Assembly (NCBI GenBank): GCA_024138025.1
Contig: JAMXBD010001199.1
Span: forward strand, 124,001-188,000
Direction: 5' to 3'
Length of the DNA stretch: 64,000 nucleotides
DNA from: Combretum micranthum
Lineage: Eukaryota; Streptophyta; Magnoliopsida; Myrtales; Combretaceae
A program made the translations under genes and the position numbers. Under the pieces are notes generated by a model. It saw nothing but the letters and a program-made list of their open reading frames with translations. It was not told where the DNA came from and did no database searches. This document shows, piece by piece, positions 33,161 to 46,249 of this stretch (the first letter of the stretch is position 1; the number at the start of each line of letters is the position of its first letter).

Positions 33161-36100
33161 TGTCACGCCCCGAGGGTACCCTAGTAGTAGTAAACAAGTT
33201 ACACTTGAATACTATCACTAGATTACCTTCAAAGCAAGACAAATTTTCAAAACAACAGGATCTTTTTAGTTACTTGATAAGAAATAACAAATATATGAAA
33301 GAAATAACTTAGTGAATAAACATTACAAAACTATTACAAACCATATAGTTCTTCTGAAGTACACAACTAAATAATCTATTCTAATAGTACATAATCATGA
33401 AACTAAATTATAACCGTAGACTTCCGGCTCCTAAGCTCTTACCGGAGCCATACTCCTGGAAGTATCTAACCATGGTCGTAACGAAAACCTGAAAAGACTG
33501 TTGGAGTATGAGCGAAACTACAGCTCAGTGAATAACCAGACATATCATATGTCACACAAGTTATTAGCAATCATATGCAATGCAAGCACTCAACCATATG
33601 CACAGATACAAGTTTGGATGATCTAGAATCCAAACAGGAAAAAAATTTACGCCTTCTTTTTAATGGGTTGAAGAACCAGTACTCAATGACCCACCTGCCC
33701 AGGAGAGACTAAGTACACAGGAGAATCAATGATTTCTCGTTTTAAGGTTATCACTTTGAATATAGTTGATTAAACTGACCATCTCCTGCAATCCCTTTAG
33801 AAACTCCTTAAGTATCAATCATTTCAAAGCGATTCTACGGGCGACGTTCTTCGTGCCTTTTAGTTCCCGTAGGACCGCCAGACCAAAGAGAACCTTGGAA
33901 GAACTAACACATTAGAACAACCAAGCGAAAACAGAGATCCGAAATATTAATACGTAGCAGGCTGTCACACCATTTATATGCAACAATGCAATTTGTGCAA
34001 TGCATGATCATATTATTATGTCAAGTCAATAATTCTTAATCAATTTTCACGGTGACCATACATTACACACAATCATCATTATACTACTTCACATCATCAA
34101 ATCATTTTATTATCGCTTTTGTAAGGATATCTTAATAATCATACGATCAGATCATAACATACTTTCAAACATTCGTTTAATTATCTTTACATTACACATT
34201 CAGCTACTTACAAGCACAAACAGTATAATATGACTGAATTACTCACCTGCTCATACTGACTCAGTTGTAATAATCAGCTGGTAGATCCTCTAGTGTATCA
34301 AAGTCACCTATTTAAGATGAATTAATATTCATCAATATAAATATATCCAAATTTCTATACGTGGCTGGTGTCCTAGACTTGATTTTTATCAAGTTTTGGT
34401 AGTGACTATTACTAGTTTTATGTCATTCTATACTGACTCCATATAGAAAATTATCTCTATTTATTAATAGTTAGTGTTGTCGTGTTTCTCCTATTTTATC
34501 TTGTATATATATTTCGTTATTTTTAGAAGTCATAATACTCGAAAATTTAACTTATTTCAATTTCCATTCTTACCTATTTTATCTATCTAGAACAAATATT
34601 TGACTAATACTAACTTTTTATTAATACTAAATATGATCTTAAATTCTAGGGTTTTAAAAGTTATTAGATAATATTCTACATATGCTTGAATACTTATATT
34701 TATTTAACTATCTATAAATTCTTATATTATAACATATATAATATACGAAGTAGAAGTATTGCATATGTATATATATATATATAAGTTTTGTTGAGGTTAG
34801 ATTAAGCTTTCGTTGAAAAATTTGGCTGTACGCCGGCTCAAGGCCGCCGGCCTCCAAACCCAGGTGCCAGTGTAAAATTGGTTTTGTAAAATATTTCAAA
34901 TATATTACACCGGCTTTGAAAGCTGTCGGCTTTCAACGTACGTCGGCCCTACGCCATCGGCATAAATCTCCAGTAGCCGGCCTACGTTTAACTTTTACGT
35001 GAAAATTATTTTACTAGCCTCTTCGTGAGGCCGTTTTCTACGCCGCCAACCTATCCATGTAAGCCGCCGGCGTTGAGCGGTTACACTGCTGGCTTTGAGG
35101 CAGTGTTGGTACTGTTCATCATCTTCCTCCTCTGTCCGATTCTTTTCTTTAAATTTTACACGTCAAAAACTTTACTAAACCGTTTGCAAGTGTTTATAAT
35201 CATCTATAAAAAACATAAAACAACTTTAACACATCTATACACATATATAATTAGATCTGATTCATATTAAAACATAGCTAGGGTTCGAATTTTTACCTCA
35301 GAGCTCGTCCCGATGTAATCCGAAGCTCGTGGTTGTGTTTTATTACGTTCCTAAGGTTATTATAAGTCAGTTATAAAGATAGATTCGAAAGAAAATCATC
35401 GAACTTTATCAACTTACCTTTGAACTTGTTTTGATCGGTTTTGTTCTTTGGTTTTGGTTTGTTTTTGTTTGTTATCTGGGAGCTATTTCGTGCTGAGGAG
35501 TTTGAGAGTTAATGAGTTTTGTTTGTTCTCCATAAAGTGTCTTAAAGACATATATATATATATATATAGATATAGGAGAAGAAAGAAGAGAAGTTGGCTG
35601 AGTTCTCCCTCTTTCCTCCGATTTGATCTCCTTTGGCTGTTATTTTCACTTCAATAATGATATTGAGCTGTCATTATTTGGTTGGTCTTGTGGTTGATTG
35701 TTGACAAATGGTTGCATTATTGATCCAAAATCCGCTCTTCTTCCTCCTACGTTCCACTGAAATCACAGCCGAATTCATATATATATATATTAGTTTATTA
35801 TTTTGAATGAGTTTTGAGTTAATTTAACAAGTTATACAGGTACAAATTAGCTAATGTTTGAAAGTTTTGTACAAAATATGTTTATAGAAATACACAAAAC
35901 ACTTAGATTATCAAATAATACAAATTTAGGTTATATATATACATAGTTATTTAGTCGTATAATTTTATCTCCTGCGATTAAAATTTCTTAAGCTCGTTAG
36001 GTAAATTTTTGTTTCAGACTTTGATAGCTTAAGAAAATTCGAATTAGAACAATAGCGTGATCCATTATTAATTGAAGTTCAGATTTTGAGTTATTCAACA

Positions 36101-36675
36101 ATTTTAGTTTTCGTTGTGTATTTATAATCTTATCGATTTATCTTTAGGTCATCGTTTCTATTATAAGCGTAAATAATTGTTTACGTAATATTGGACTTAA
36201 TACAGGAACTAAACTATATATATATATATATATATATATGTCTTTAGTTTTGGTACTTGTCATGAAAATCTTAAGTAATTATTAATTTTAACTTGGAATC
36301 TTGAATTAGGGTTTAAGTTTGAATTTAAGCTCAATACTACTCGTTGTTCTAATCTAAAATCATTATTGAGATAAAAACATCATTTAATCTCTTTATTTGT
36401 ATTTTTCTATTTAGATCTATTTGTAAGACGAATTTCGGGTTTAAATTTTAGATTTTCTTTTAATCATATCTTGAATTGTTCATTCAAGATACGAAATCTC
36501 GTTTTGTATCAACTAGGGTTAAAGAATTTCTTTATTCGGTTTCTAAATCCTTCATCTATCCAAATTCTAAATATTAATCTATTATTAGACTTTGATTAGA
36601 ATCTAAATCTATTATCTAATTCATATAATCTATTATAAAGTCGTGTACTAATATGGAAAATTCCCAGGGTTTACA
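33161..36675 (-). repeat. 5' LTR of the Tekay-type element (3515 bp)
   Basis: Upstream LTR in the direction of transcription. Same ends as the partner (TGTCACGCCCC and TTTACA on the + strand), followed by the TCTAA duplication at 36676-36680. Differences from the partner are unusually rich in one- and two-base length changes. It retains the empty target site of the hAT insertion at 34399-34406 and the GC-rich block at about 34828-35115. Confidence 0.9.
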
Positions 36676-37526
36676 TCTAAATTATCAAGAATGTCAATAT
36701 GGGTTCTTATGAGAAATTATCTAATTACAATGAATGTATAAACTAAGTTTTCTAAACTTTGCATTGATTTCAAGTAATTGTTAATTTTAAGTAGTAATGT
36801 TGAGATACTAGCCAAAAGAAAATGTGTAGAGGATAATTTGTGCTTGGAGCTAAGCTTAATTTCTGCCATATAAAGCTCAATGGCCCACCATAATAAACAT
36901 ACAACCACCTACACCCAATAATTTTCAAATGCCACAAAAGTCAACAAATTTTGCTTGATATATATATATATATATATATATGGGATAAACATCAAAAAGT
37001 CGACAAAAAATCCCTTCCCTTTCTTCCTCTTGGTACCAATGTATCATAAATACACACATACATTACATTTCTTCTTCAATTCTCTTCTTAAATCAACAAG
37101 AAATTCAAGCTACACACATACCCTCAAGTTAAGATTCATATAGGTAAGTTGCTTTTACTTTTTTGCGTTCTTAATTCTGTTTTATGAGTAGGTGTAGGAT
37201 TGAGTTTTTGTTAGTTGTTGATATATATAAGGTTGTTATGAAATTTGTTGATAGTGACAAGGAGTTGTGGTTTAATTTCTAAAATATGGATGATATGAGC
37301 TATGAATGTTTGATTGAGTGGACGTGGAAATGGACTAAGTGTTGTAAGGTATGAAAGTGAAAAGAGTGAATATAAGTCTTGTATGATGATGTTAGTATGT
37401 ATTTGATGGATATGAGATGTTTGAAGTTGGTTAAAATGTGTAAAATTATGATATAAAGATGTGTGTTTCGATGATGGATGAGCACAAGGGGGTGGTGCAT
37501 TCTGTGGGTGCTTTTGGGTAGATATG
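36676..37526. other. Spacer between the two large retroelements
   Basis: No gene is supported. It has a (TA)n tract at about 36957-36981 and a C/T-rich leader-like stretch ending in a good donor-like GGTAAGTT at 37142. That stretch may be the 5' part of a host gene or element displaced by the insertions, but no coding exon was found. Confidence 0.35.
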
Positions 37527-37765
37527 CCCCTCTGTATGGGGTGTGGCTAAGGCCATCGTAGCCTCTATTTCCATGCCTAGGTTGATACACCCTTCCATAT
37601 GGGGCATGACAGGGGGCGTGGTAACTTTGGAGCATCAGCCTTACTCATGTGCCCATCTATACAAGGCATAGCGTGGGGCGTGGTAGCATATGTGTCTTAC
37701 CCTACTCCATACGCCTCTTGATATGGGGCATAATCAGGGGCGTATGACCTTTGTTCCATGTTTTG
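37527..37765 (+). repeat. Imperfect tandem repeats, about four units of 60 bp
   Basis: Four units share the pattern CCCCTCT.TATGGGG.....GGGGCGTGGTA, starting near 37528, 37592, 37650 and 37713, each 55-65 bp apart. The block is GC-richer than its surroundings. Similar GGGCGTG/CACGCCC strings are common in LTR-retrotransposon leaders, so it may be a relic of one. Confidence 0.55.
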
Positions 37766-37867
37766 TCCTCTTAAAGCTTTAGAATCTTATTTAATTCTTC
37801 TTTTCTTTATTAAGTAGTTAATAATAACAGCTTTTCTATCTTGTAGAAGCCCTAGATCAAGACTCAG

Positions 37868-38097
37868 TGTCATACCCCACAAGATACCTTAATAGTACTT
37901 ATGCCTACCAAGGCCTTTAAGAGGATTTTCTGCAATTATCAAACTATTAAGATACTTTATGACGTGAACATTTTAAAAATAGGATCGCAAGATTGCCAAG
38001 ATAAGAAATTTCGCATACATAAAAGTTCTTTACGACGAAACTAGCATAAAACATCCATACAACTCAAGATAGATCATTTAGCATAACATTACATCTC
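37868..38097 (-). repeat. Left LTR of the older element, first piece
   Basis: The first 230 bp of the LTR, homologous to 55209-55437 (CTAGCATA...CATCCATACAACTCAAGATAG versus CTAGCATAGAGCGTCCATA). It stops at ATCTC, the duplicated target of the next insertion. Confidence 0.8.
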
Positions 38098-39586
38098 CGT
38101 CGAGCCCGAATTTTGCTCTTTTTCTCCTAAATGTCCGATCCATATCAAACTCGACCCATTTGACATAAAGCACTTGACAAGGAACCAATAGGGTTTTTCT
38201 AAAAAACTCGGTTTTCTAAAAAACATTTTGACTAGAGTTGCCACCAGCTAAAGCTGGAAAAAGGTGAACCGGAAACCAAATGGGTGGTTGTTTCTAGTTT
38301 GGCCACTGGTATGCATAAAAAACCAGAGATTGATGAGTCCGGGAGTTGCTATTTTAAAACCTAAACGGTTATCTAGGCTTTAGATGGGCTTTAGAAATCT
38401 TGAATTACGCGGGCTAAAGAGATTTTGCAAATTTTTTAATTTTTAGTCTTTTTTCTAAAAATATATTTACATATTTACAAAAATATATCTTTTTGTTTTA
38501 AAAAAAAGATCTTAAAAGTTTTTTATTTTTGTGACCGCCCCACAGATGCCTACATATCCACTAACCGGAATCAAGTCCCCATGGTTCGTTTTGATTTTTG
38601 TAAAATTTTTAGTTTGTTTGTATTTTTTAATTGTGAAAAGCTGTCAAGTTTAAGTTATTTAGCAAATTTGATTTTGATTTTTGAAATTCCTAAGACATCT
38701 TATTTTTATTTTTCTTTTTTAAAAAAAAAACCCTAAAAGAAACTATTTTTGGAAAAACCCTATTTGTTATTTTTTGTTAATTTAGAAAAAAACAAATTTA
38801 TATTTATATAATATGTAAGCTAAAAAATTTTTTTTAATAATAATAATGGTATATACTAGATATATATATCGAAAAAGGTAGAAAGAATTTTCTGTTGGTT
38901 TTCGTAATTTTTATTAATAAATTTTTAAACTAATTTTTTATTTTTAATTTTAATAAATAATACCAATATGTCAAATCCAGCACACATCATCAAAAGGATA
39001 ATAAACCTAAATCTATACTTGTATTTTTGTTGATTCTTTTTCTAATTTTCTTTTATCTTTATAAAAAAAGATAATATTTACAGGGATATTAAAAAAACGA
39101 GATATTATACTAAACATTTTGCAAATTCCAACAAATAACCCTAAACAATCGCGATTCATAATTATAACACATGATATGACAATAATATACCAATAATAAA
39201 TGATAATAATAATGATATTAATAATAAAACTAACAAACCTATTTTTTTATAATTTATACCCTAAAATTTTATTTATCTAAACATATCATACATTATAGCA
39301 TGTATCTCTATTATCTATACATGTATTGTTTTCTATTCATTTTTTTTTTTATTTCTTACTATTTTCTTATTTTTTATATATACATTATATTAATATATCT
39401 TATAATAATAATAATAATAAATAATAACAACTAATATATATATATATATAAAAGAAAATATTGGAACCTTGTCAAATGATTTGGATCGACTCCATTGGAG
39501 GCTGGGACGTGTGGTGGTGGTGGTGGTTGAAGCGGCTGATTATAGTGGTGGAAGCTGGCGGCAGTTTAGGTTTGGTGTGTGGTCGG

Positions 39587-40305
39587 TGGGTGTTCACGGA
39601 TCGGTCAACCGGTCAATGACCCTATTTTTTGAAACTAACCGTAATTATCGGTTTTTAAATATCTCAATCCTTAACCGATCCATTATAAACAGTTAACCGC
39701 CTTAACGGTTAACCATTTTATTTGGTTAATTTATTCGATTTTCGGTTTTTAACCATTTAACGTAATGCTTTCAAGAAATCAAATTGGTAATTTCAAAAAA
39801 CTTTATTTTTTAACCTTTATCATAGAGTTTTTCTTTAAATTATTATATATATTACAACAACTAAAAAAAAAAAAGAAAATCAAGTTAAGGAAATGGAGAA
39901 AAACAAACCTTTAGATGTATCATTATCAATAAAATCTAACCAAATCAATTACCATATTAACTTCATCAAATATAGGACAATAGTACTTTAATCGAAATCC
40001 AAGGAATATTAACATAAGTAAATTATATGTATATGTAAATCACATATGTATATATATATATTTTTTTTAAAAATAATTATATGTCTATGTAAATTATATA
40101 TATAATATATTTATAAATATTCAAACGTTTAACCATTAACCATCGGTTTTTTGTGGTTACAAATAGAAACTAAAATTGAAAACCAGAAAAAATAAAATTC
40201 GTAATCCTAAACTGAAACCAACGAACCGGTTAACCATATTTTTCGGATTGGTTTTATGGTTTCGGTTCGGTTTTTTGGTTTAATCAGTTTTTTTGCACAC
40301 CCCTA
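39587..40305. mobile_element. hAT-like miniature element (719 bp)
   Basis: Ends TGGGTGTTCACGGATCGG and (reverse complement) TAGGGGTGTGCAAAAAAAC. The flanks GTGGTCGG (39579-39586) and ATGGTCGG (40306-40313) agree at 7 of 8 bases. Same family as 20791-21456, in opposite orientation. The interior is AT-rich with no ORF. Confidence 0.8.
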
Positions 40306-40456
40306 ATGGTCGGTGTGAGGTGCTATGGAGATGGCAGCGGTTGATGGAGCTGGAGTGGTGGTTTGCGAAGGTAATTTGGATGGTGTTGGTCTGAATTGGG
40401 ATGGTGGTTTCGGATTTATGGTTCTAGGTTCAGTAGTGTTTATGAAGGATGAGGTT

Positions 40457-40520
40457 TGTTTGTGTGTGTATGTGTGTGTGTGTTGGGGGCGGAGGGGGAG
40501 GGGGAAGGGAGGGCTGGGTT
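40457..40520 (+). repeat. (GT)n tract followed by G-rich run
   Basis: TGTGTGTGTATGTGTGTGTG passes into GGGGGCGGAGGGGGAGGGGG and GGGAGGG. It is a simple-sequence block with G-quadruplex potential inside the inserted LTR-like sequence. The His/Pro-rich reading frames over it are artefacts of composition. Confidence 0.6.
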
Positions 40521-40882
40521 TCGTGATGGTGATGGTGATGGTTGAAGGAGTTGAGATGGCTGGTGGAAGTTTTTGGGTTCGGAGGTAGGGGAGGGGATCC
40601 AAGTTTTCCAAGTCGAAAATTCAAATTTAGGTTCTTGTTTTTTTTTTCTTTTTGAGTCGGTATCTCCTTGCCATTCGAGCTTGATGAGTTGGTGCCATTT
40701 TATAAATGTAAGCAAGGAAAGCAAAGGGACGAATAGGGGCCATTAATGGCCATTGCGAATTCGAAAAGATTTGGAAGTTACAAAACATGGAGGGACGAAG
40801 ATTCGAAAACGTTCCCGGAAGACAAAAATAAAAACCCTCCTGTCTGTTCAGCTTGGATCGATCCCAAGCTGTCTCTCTGCAC

Positions 40883-41817
40883 TAGGGGTGTGCACGGTAC
40901 GGTTCGGTTCGGTTTGCACCTCGAACCGAACCGCACCATATTTTACGGTTTGGTTTTTATTTTAAATTCGAACCTAAGCATATGGTTCGGTTCGTTATTT
41001 TTCGAATCGAAAAAAAAGCGGTTCGATACGATTTGGTTTACGGTTCGAACCGTTTTTAGTCATAAAATAAAAAATATATTTTATCGAAAAACTTCCATTA
41101 TATATTTTTTATCACTAATGTAAATATAAACAACAATATTTAAAATTAATTATTTACTAAATAAATATATAAAACTTATAGAAGGAAAGGATTTCGTCCA
41201 TTATAAAATTATAATTGTAACTAGTCTTATTTTTTTGAAAATATCTTGAACTATAATGGTATACTAGACTTTATCCCAATATAAGACATAAAATTTAATT
41301 CGTTGTATGCCTTTAACTAACATATATTTATTTATAAATCAATAAGTAACTAAATAATAAAATTAGATTAATTAGTAAGACAAATATAAAAAAAATGTAC
41401 AAGTTAGAATACTAGAGGCTAAAATCTAAAATTTATCTTATTTGTAGATAACATAACAATTAAAACATATTATGAAAAATCTAATTTTATTCTAATGAAT
41501 GATACATATCTAAGTCACAAATCTTAAAAACAATTAATGTTTTTTAAAATTAATTGCTTTTAAGATTAGTGACTTAGATATGTATCATTCATAAAACAAT
41601 TAAGAGTAAAAATAATATATTTAATTTTTTTAATATATAAAACGGTTAGGTTCGGTTCGAACCATACGGTTCGGTTCATGGTCCCGAATTGAACCACGAA
41701 CCGTTTACCCTTCACCGAACCGAACCGCGAACCGAACCGTTTCAAAAAAGAACCGAAATTTCGGTTCGTTCGGTCAGGTCCGGTTCACGGTTCGGTCAGT
41801 TTTTTTACACAGCCTTA
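40883..41817. mobile_element. hAT-like miniature element (935 bp), perfect 8-bp duplication
   Basis: Ends TAGGGGTGTGCACGG and (reverse complement) TAAGGCTGTGTAAAAAAAC. A perfect 8-bp duplication CTCTGCAC flanks it (40875-40882 and 41818-41825). Both termini continue with repeated CGGTTCGGTTCGG or GAACCGAACCG words. No transposase. Within the interior, around 41490-41590, an inverted repeat (ATGATACATATCTAAGTCAC and its complement) forms a large hairpin. Confidence 0.88.
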
Positions 41818-42317
41818 CTCTGCACTTACGTGCCTTTACCAGCTTAGCTGGATTGGTTTCTTGTCTACAAACCCATTCAAAACGTATTTGCATAATCCAA
41901 ATTCAACCAAATATAATTTCAATAAAATGGGGCGAAATTAAAATGATTCTAAGGTCCAACTGGATTTTTAAATATAGCCCGAGGCACCGATAATAAGCTC
42001 AAATGATTTTTTATATATTTTTTTATTTTCTTGTTTTTCAAATTTTTATTTTAATTCTAAAAAGTTTATTTATTAAAAAGATGGGGCTTTCTGAATTTCT
42101 TAATTTTCTAATTTTTATATCCTTTTTAATTTTATAATTTTTATCTTTTTTTGTCAATTGATTTTTTAACTAAACTAATATATACATATTTGTATTTTTT
42201 GATAACTTTTAATTTTTATTGTATTTTCTATCTTTTTTACAATTTTTTTTAATGATTTTTGAAAATTTCATTTTTTTATTCTCAAAAGGGAGGCAAAAAT
42301 AGGATGTTGACAATCTC

Positions 42318-45300
42318 AAAAGATCAATATAAGATTTTACACGAGGAAGCTATCTCCACAACCACTCAAGCCTGGACTCTCTCCCCTTGAAGCCTACTAC
42401 GTCTCCTATCTTCATACTTGGATCCGCTCTACAGATCCTGAAATCATATAAAATCTGTAGAAGTATAAGCACATTAAGCTTACTGAGATAACCGAATTCC
42501 AACCACAATTCAAGCAATATCAAACAAGTTATAGTTACAATCATATGTAATGCCACACTCAAACATATGGAATGCACAATTTGGACAATCGAAGTCCAAA
42601 CCAACGGGGATTTATGCTCTCTCTTAGGGATTGAAGGGACCATCCAAGCATCCCGAAAAAACTAAGAACTAAAGAAGGGGTAAATTCTCATCTCGTTCCA
42701 CATATACATAAATATTTATTATAAACATAACTTCAAACTTCTTCTCAGATAGAGCTAAGGAGGGAGGATATCTTTTGAAATTCTTTTGTTACATATACCT
42801 ATGTATATATATTACCACATAACCATCACTTCACCCTAGAATCATCAAATTCCCCCAAAGTGTTAAACCTTAAAAGCTAATTCTAACATGAGCAATGCCC
42901 TTCGATGCCTACATGGTTTCCGTATGATCGAGCAACCCTACAATGACCCCACTCGGCCTCTCCGTTAGTCAAGGCATCATCGCGGAATTGAATATTAACA
43001 CGTAACATGGGTACGATGTGAATGCAACATGCAATCATGCAATGCATGTCCAATTATTAATTAAGGATCAGATAAACTTAAGTTGATTTATTGGTGGCCA
43101 AGCAATGTTCACACAATCATCATGATCTCATTACAAATAAAAAAGAAAGAAAATCGTTATCACTTCAAATGTTAAGGCTTAGCACATATCCATACCCCAT
43201 ACAACAGACATTTTCCCAATCCTCATTCATGATTGATTAAGTCATTACAAAGATAGGTGTAACTATATTACAACCATAACAACGTGATAAGAATTCAAGT
43301 CACCCACTTTTGGATCTTGTTCAAAGATCATAGAAGTCTTCAAGAAAGTCATGGTCTTGATCGAAAGCTCCTATAGAATAACAAGTACATATCACCAACG
43401 TATAATAGAGAAGACATAAGTCTTATTAAAGCTTTAAGTGTTCTAGATTCTTGTTATAAACTTCTTAACTTAAGCTTAGCACTTTCGCATTCAACTAAGG
43501 TTGGGTTGGGGGTCACATCACTACTCAAAACTAAGCTCGTTCTATCGACAACTAAGGGTCGAGGGTCACTTAGGAAATGGTCGTGGAGTACTTGGGTGCT
43601 AGAAAACATGTCGCGTCTTAATAAATTTGATGGTTGAAGGCTAATAAAAACATGCATAGTTCACATTGAAGGCACATCGAAGGCTTGACCTTAGGCCTCC
43701 ACCAAAGCTATGCTTCAAGGTTTCATTTTAACTTTGGCCTCAACAAGCTTTATGGCTATCGCGGGTTACATTGATGGCTCGATAATAGGTCGTGATGGTC
43801 ACTATGTATTCTTACTTGAACATTTTTAAGGCTTGACAAGCTTTGTCTGTCAAGGGCAAGTCGAGAGCTTAACTTTAGGTCGTGACAGACACTATTCATA
43901 AAAACTTTACCCCTCGACACTTATACTAAGCTTACCTTTGAGCTACACGAGGGCCAACATAGGGTGAGACACTGACAACTATTAAAGCCACATTAAGAGC
44001 AAAACTTACTCCTCAACAATTAAGATAGACACATATCGGTTCGGTTTTTCCTAAAACCAAACCAAACCTTAATTTACAATTTCTCTTTTTTTTTTTTTTA
44101 TCCCAAATCAAACCATTAAGTAATGGTTCGGTTCGAATTAGAAATTTTCTAAACCATTAAATAACGGTTTGGTTCAGTTTGGATTACGAATTAAATCAAA
44201 ATTATAACTAAAAATTTTCTTTGTTCTAGTTTTTTTACATTTGTGTAAATACTTAAATATTTATATTATTTTATAAAGTTTATATTATAATCGCGACAAG
44301 ATTCTTTATGAATTCATCATACGTTTAATGTATAGTTCTCTATAAAATCAGTTATCCACCAATAAAATTCATTCACTAACTAATACATAGTAAATCATAA
44401 TTTATAATTTTTAGTAGAACCATCAAGTCAATAACCTTCCAATAAATTTAGCCAAAATAAATAATTATATATCATAAAAGACATCAACGAATAAAATGAT
44501 CCGCTAACAAAATACACTAAACAATTAATACATAATAAGAGTTCATAACTAAATAAATAGATTTCATACTTTATAAAGTTAAAAACTATTAAAAAAATAA
44601 TAGTTCATCATCAATAAAAAAATATGCATCATGAGCCTAAAAAACAAATTTAAAAATGAATAAGTTGATTTTAATCAATATTCACCAAATAATAAATATC
44701 AAATAAAATCATATAAACATATATGACCTTTAATAAATCATCATAAAAAAAATTTTATAGTTATAACTTACAAGTAAAATATTATTATAATTTCTAAAAT
44801 TGCTTGGTTTGGTTTTATGGATTAGTTTGGTTTACCTTCTAAACCAAACCATAAATTTACGGACTAGTTTGGATTGGAAAATTTTTAAACCAAATTATTA
44901 AAAAAAATATTTTTGGTTTGGTTTGGTTCGGTTCGGTTGGTTTTTTTGCCCATCCCTATTTATAACAACAACAACAAACTGACTGACTCTTAAGCAACTC
45001 TACCTCATCACAACTATTCTACATCAGATTTTATCATCAAGACATGCATCAAAACATTCTAAGATAATAGCTTCTAACCACATACTTATCTAACAAGGGA
45101 CTTTTCATTGAAAACCTATATCTAGATCACCAATGAACTTGGAGGCTAGTCTACTCTCGTTTTATTACATGTTTTATCATTCTTTATTTTAGATAAAACT
45201 TAGGAAACATTCATTTCAGCTCATAACATAGATTTACCATAACCCCAGGCCTCGACAAATCTCAAAAGCAAGTTTTTTACTTTTCATAGAAAGACAAGGC

Positions 45301-46228
45301 CTAGATCTTGTTTTCAAACACACATGGCATGCATGGTTCAGATTAAAATTAAACAACTTCTCAAAACATATTCTTATCTATTTCTTACATTTCTTAGTAG
45401 ATTAGATTTGTTTTTATCTTTCTAAAACTTTTTATCTGCTAAAAACGTCATCTCTACTGTAAATGAAAAGAGGTGTACATGCATGCGTGTATTTCAACGA
45501 AGATACTCTTCATAACTTTGAAAACAAGGTAAAACAGGGATATTTCCTGTAACTTCTTACAAACAAAGTAAAACGACTTACTTGTCTTGCTCTTGAAGAT
45601 TGCTTTGCCTTTTCGTTCCAAAACTTAGATCGTAAAGCACAAAATCACAGTCTTTAGGGATCTTTTAAGCTAAAATGTAAAGTTTTGGGAAAAATAGATT
45701 TTGAGCAGGAAAGTGTTTTAAAAAAGTAGATATTTTGAAAACAACATGATTATTTTATGAGAACAATAATGCTCAATTAGTGTAAACTTTCAAACCACTG
45801 CTTAGTTTTCTTTTTACGAAAATGAAAATAAGTATTCTTTAATGGGAGTTGTCATTTCATCATTTAATGAAAGAAGTTTTATTTAAGAGAAACGAACAGT
45901 AAGTCCATGCTTTAATACTTACTGTAATCGGCTTGCATTAAATGTTGGTGCTTTTGGAAAAGAGTAAAATATAGAAAATGGAACTTTAAAATCTTTAATG
46001 CATATAAGACAAGTCAGACTTTAATACCTTTATTAAATTAAAATTAATTAATGAAAGCCACAGCTTTTGATGTAAGAAAGACAACACATTTAATTATCAA
46101 GGAATTATTAATAGGCATATTCTAAAAAATATCCATTATTTCATAATACTCAATTACTTTTTGGATTCTTTTAAATTACTACTATTATTTATTTATAATC
46201 CACCTATGGCAAAACCCTATGGATGACA
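42318..46228 (-). repeat. Left LTR of the older element, second piece
   Basis: It resumes at AAAAGATCAATATAAGATTTTA, matching 55439 onward and then 61028 onward in the right LTR. It ends GATGACA at 46228 against the polypurine tract. It is interrupted by a hAT-like element at 44026-44958. Total LTR length without insertions is about 3.2 kb, close to the complete element's LTR. Confidence 0.8.
44026..44958. mobile_element. hAT-like miniature element (about 933 bp)
   Basis: The right end (reverse complement) is TAGGGATGGGCAAAAAAACC. The left end TAGACACATATCGGTTCGG is damaged. Both are followed by GGTTCGG/AACCAAACC words as in 40883-41817, and the length is nearly identical to that copy. No clear duplication was found, so the bounds are approximate. 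Confidence 0.6.
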
Positions 46229-46241
46229 TCCTACCCCCCTT
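46229..46241 (-). other. Polypurine tract of the older element
   Basis: AAGGGGGGTAGGA on the - strand sits directly against the LTR end at 46228, as in the complete element. Confidence 0.65.
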
Positions 46242-46249
46242 AAAACAAG

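Larger units (their letters stand above)
22764..36675 (-). mobile_element. Complete Ty3/gypsy chromovirus, Tekay/Del type (13.9 kb)
   Basis: Two long direct repeats, 22764-26839 and 33161-36675, start TGTCACGCCCC and end GGTTTACA. They are flanked by a perfect 5-bp duplication TCTAA (22759-22763 and 36676-36680). Between them, all on the - strand, lie a primer-binding site, a leader ORF, gag, protease, RT, RNase H, integrase and a chromodomain-like tail, then a polypurine tract. The order protease-RT-RNase H-integrase defines Ty3/gypsy. The long LTRs and the tail (VKVLW, then NEEIT, then SYPHLF) fit the Tekay/Del chromovirus clade. The ORFs carry stops and small deletions, so this copy is not autonomous as read. 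The two LTRs remain very similar, pointing to a fairly recent insertion. Confidence 0.93.
38098..42312. mobile_element. Probable solo LTR inserted in the older element
   Basis: Flanked by ATCTC on both sides (38093-38097 and 42313-42317); the other LTR has the unfilled site ATTTC at the equivalent place. The ends are CGTCGAGCCCG and GATGTTGACA, so the left TG is changed to CG. There is no coding region. Two hAT elements lie inside (39587-40305, 40883-41817), and removing them leaves about 2.5 kb. The text near 38230 (GACTAGAGTTGCCACC) and the end (AAAAGGGAGGCAAAAATAGG) resemble Tat-lineage LTRs; that assignment is inference. Confidence 0.65.

Noticed and set aside
40303..40724. His/Pro/Thr-rich ORFs on the - strand and a Val/Gly-rich ORF on the + strand
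   Set aside because: They follow from the (GT)n and G-rich simple sequence; no domain, no codon bias, inside a repeat.
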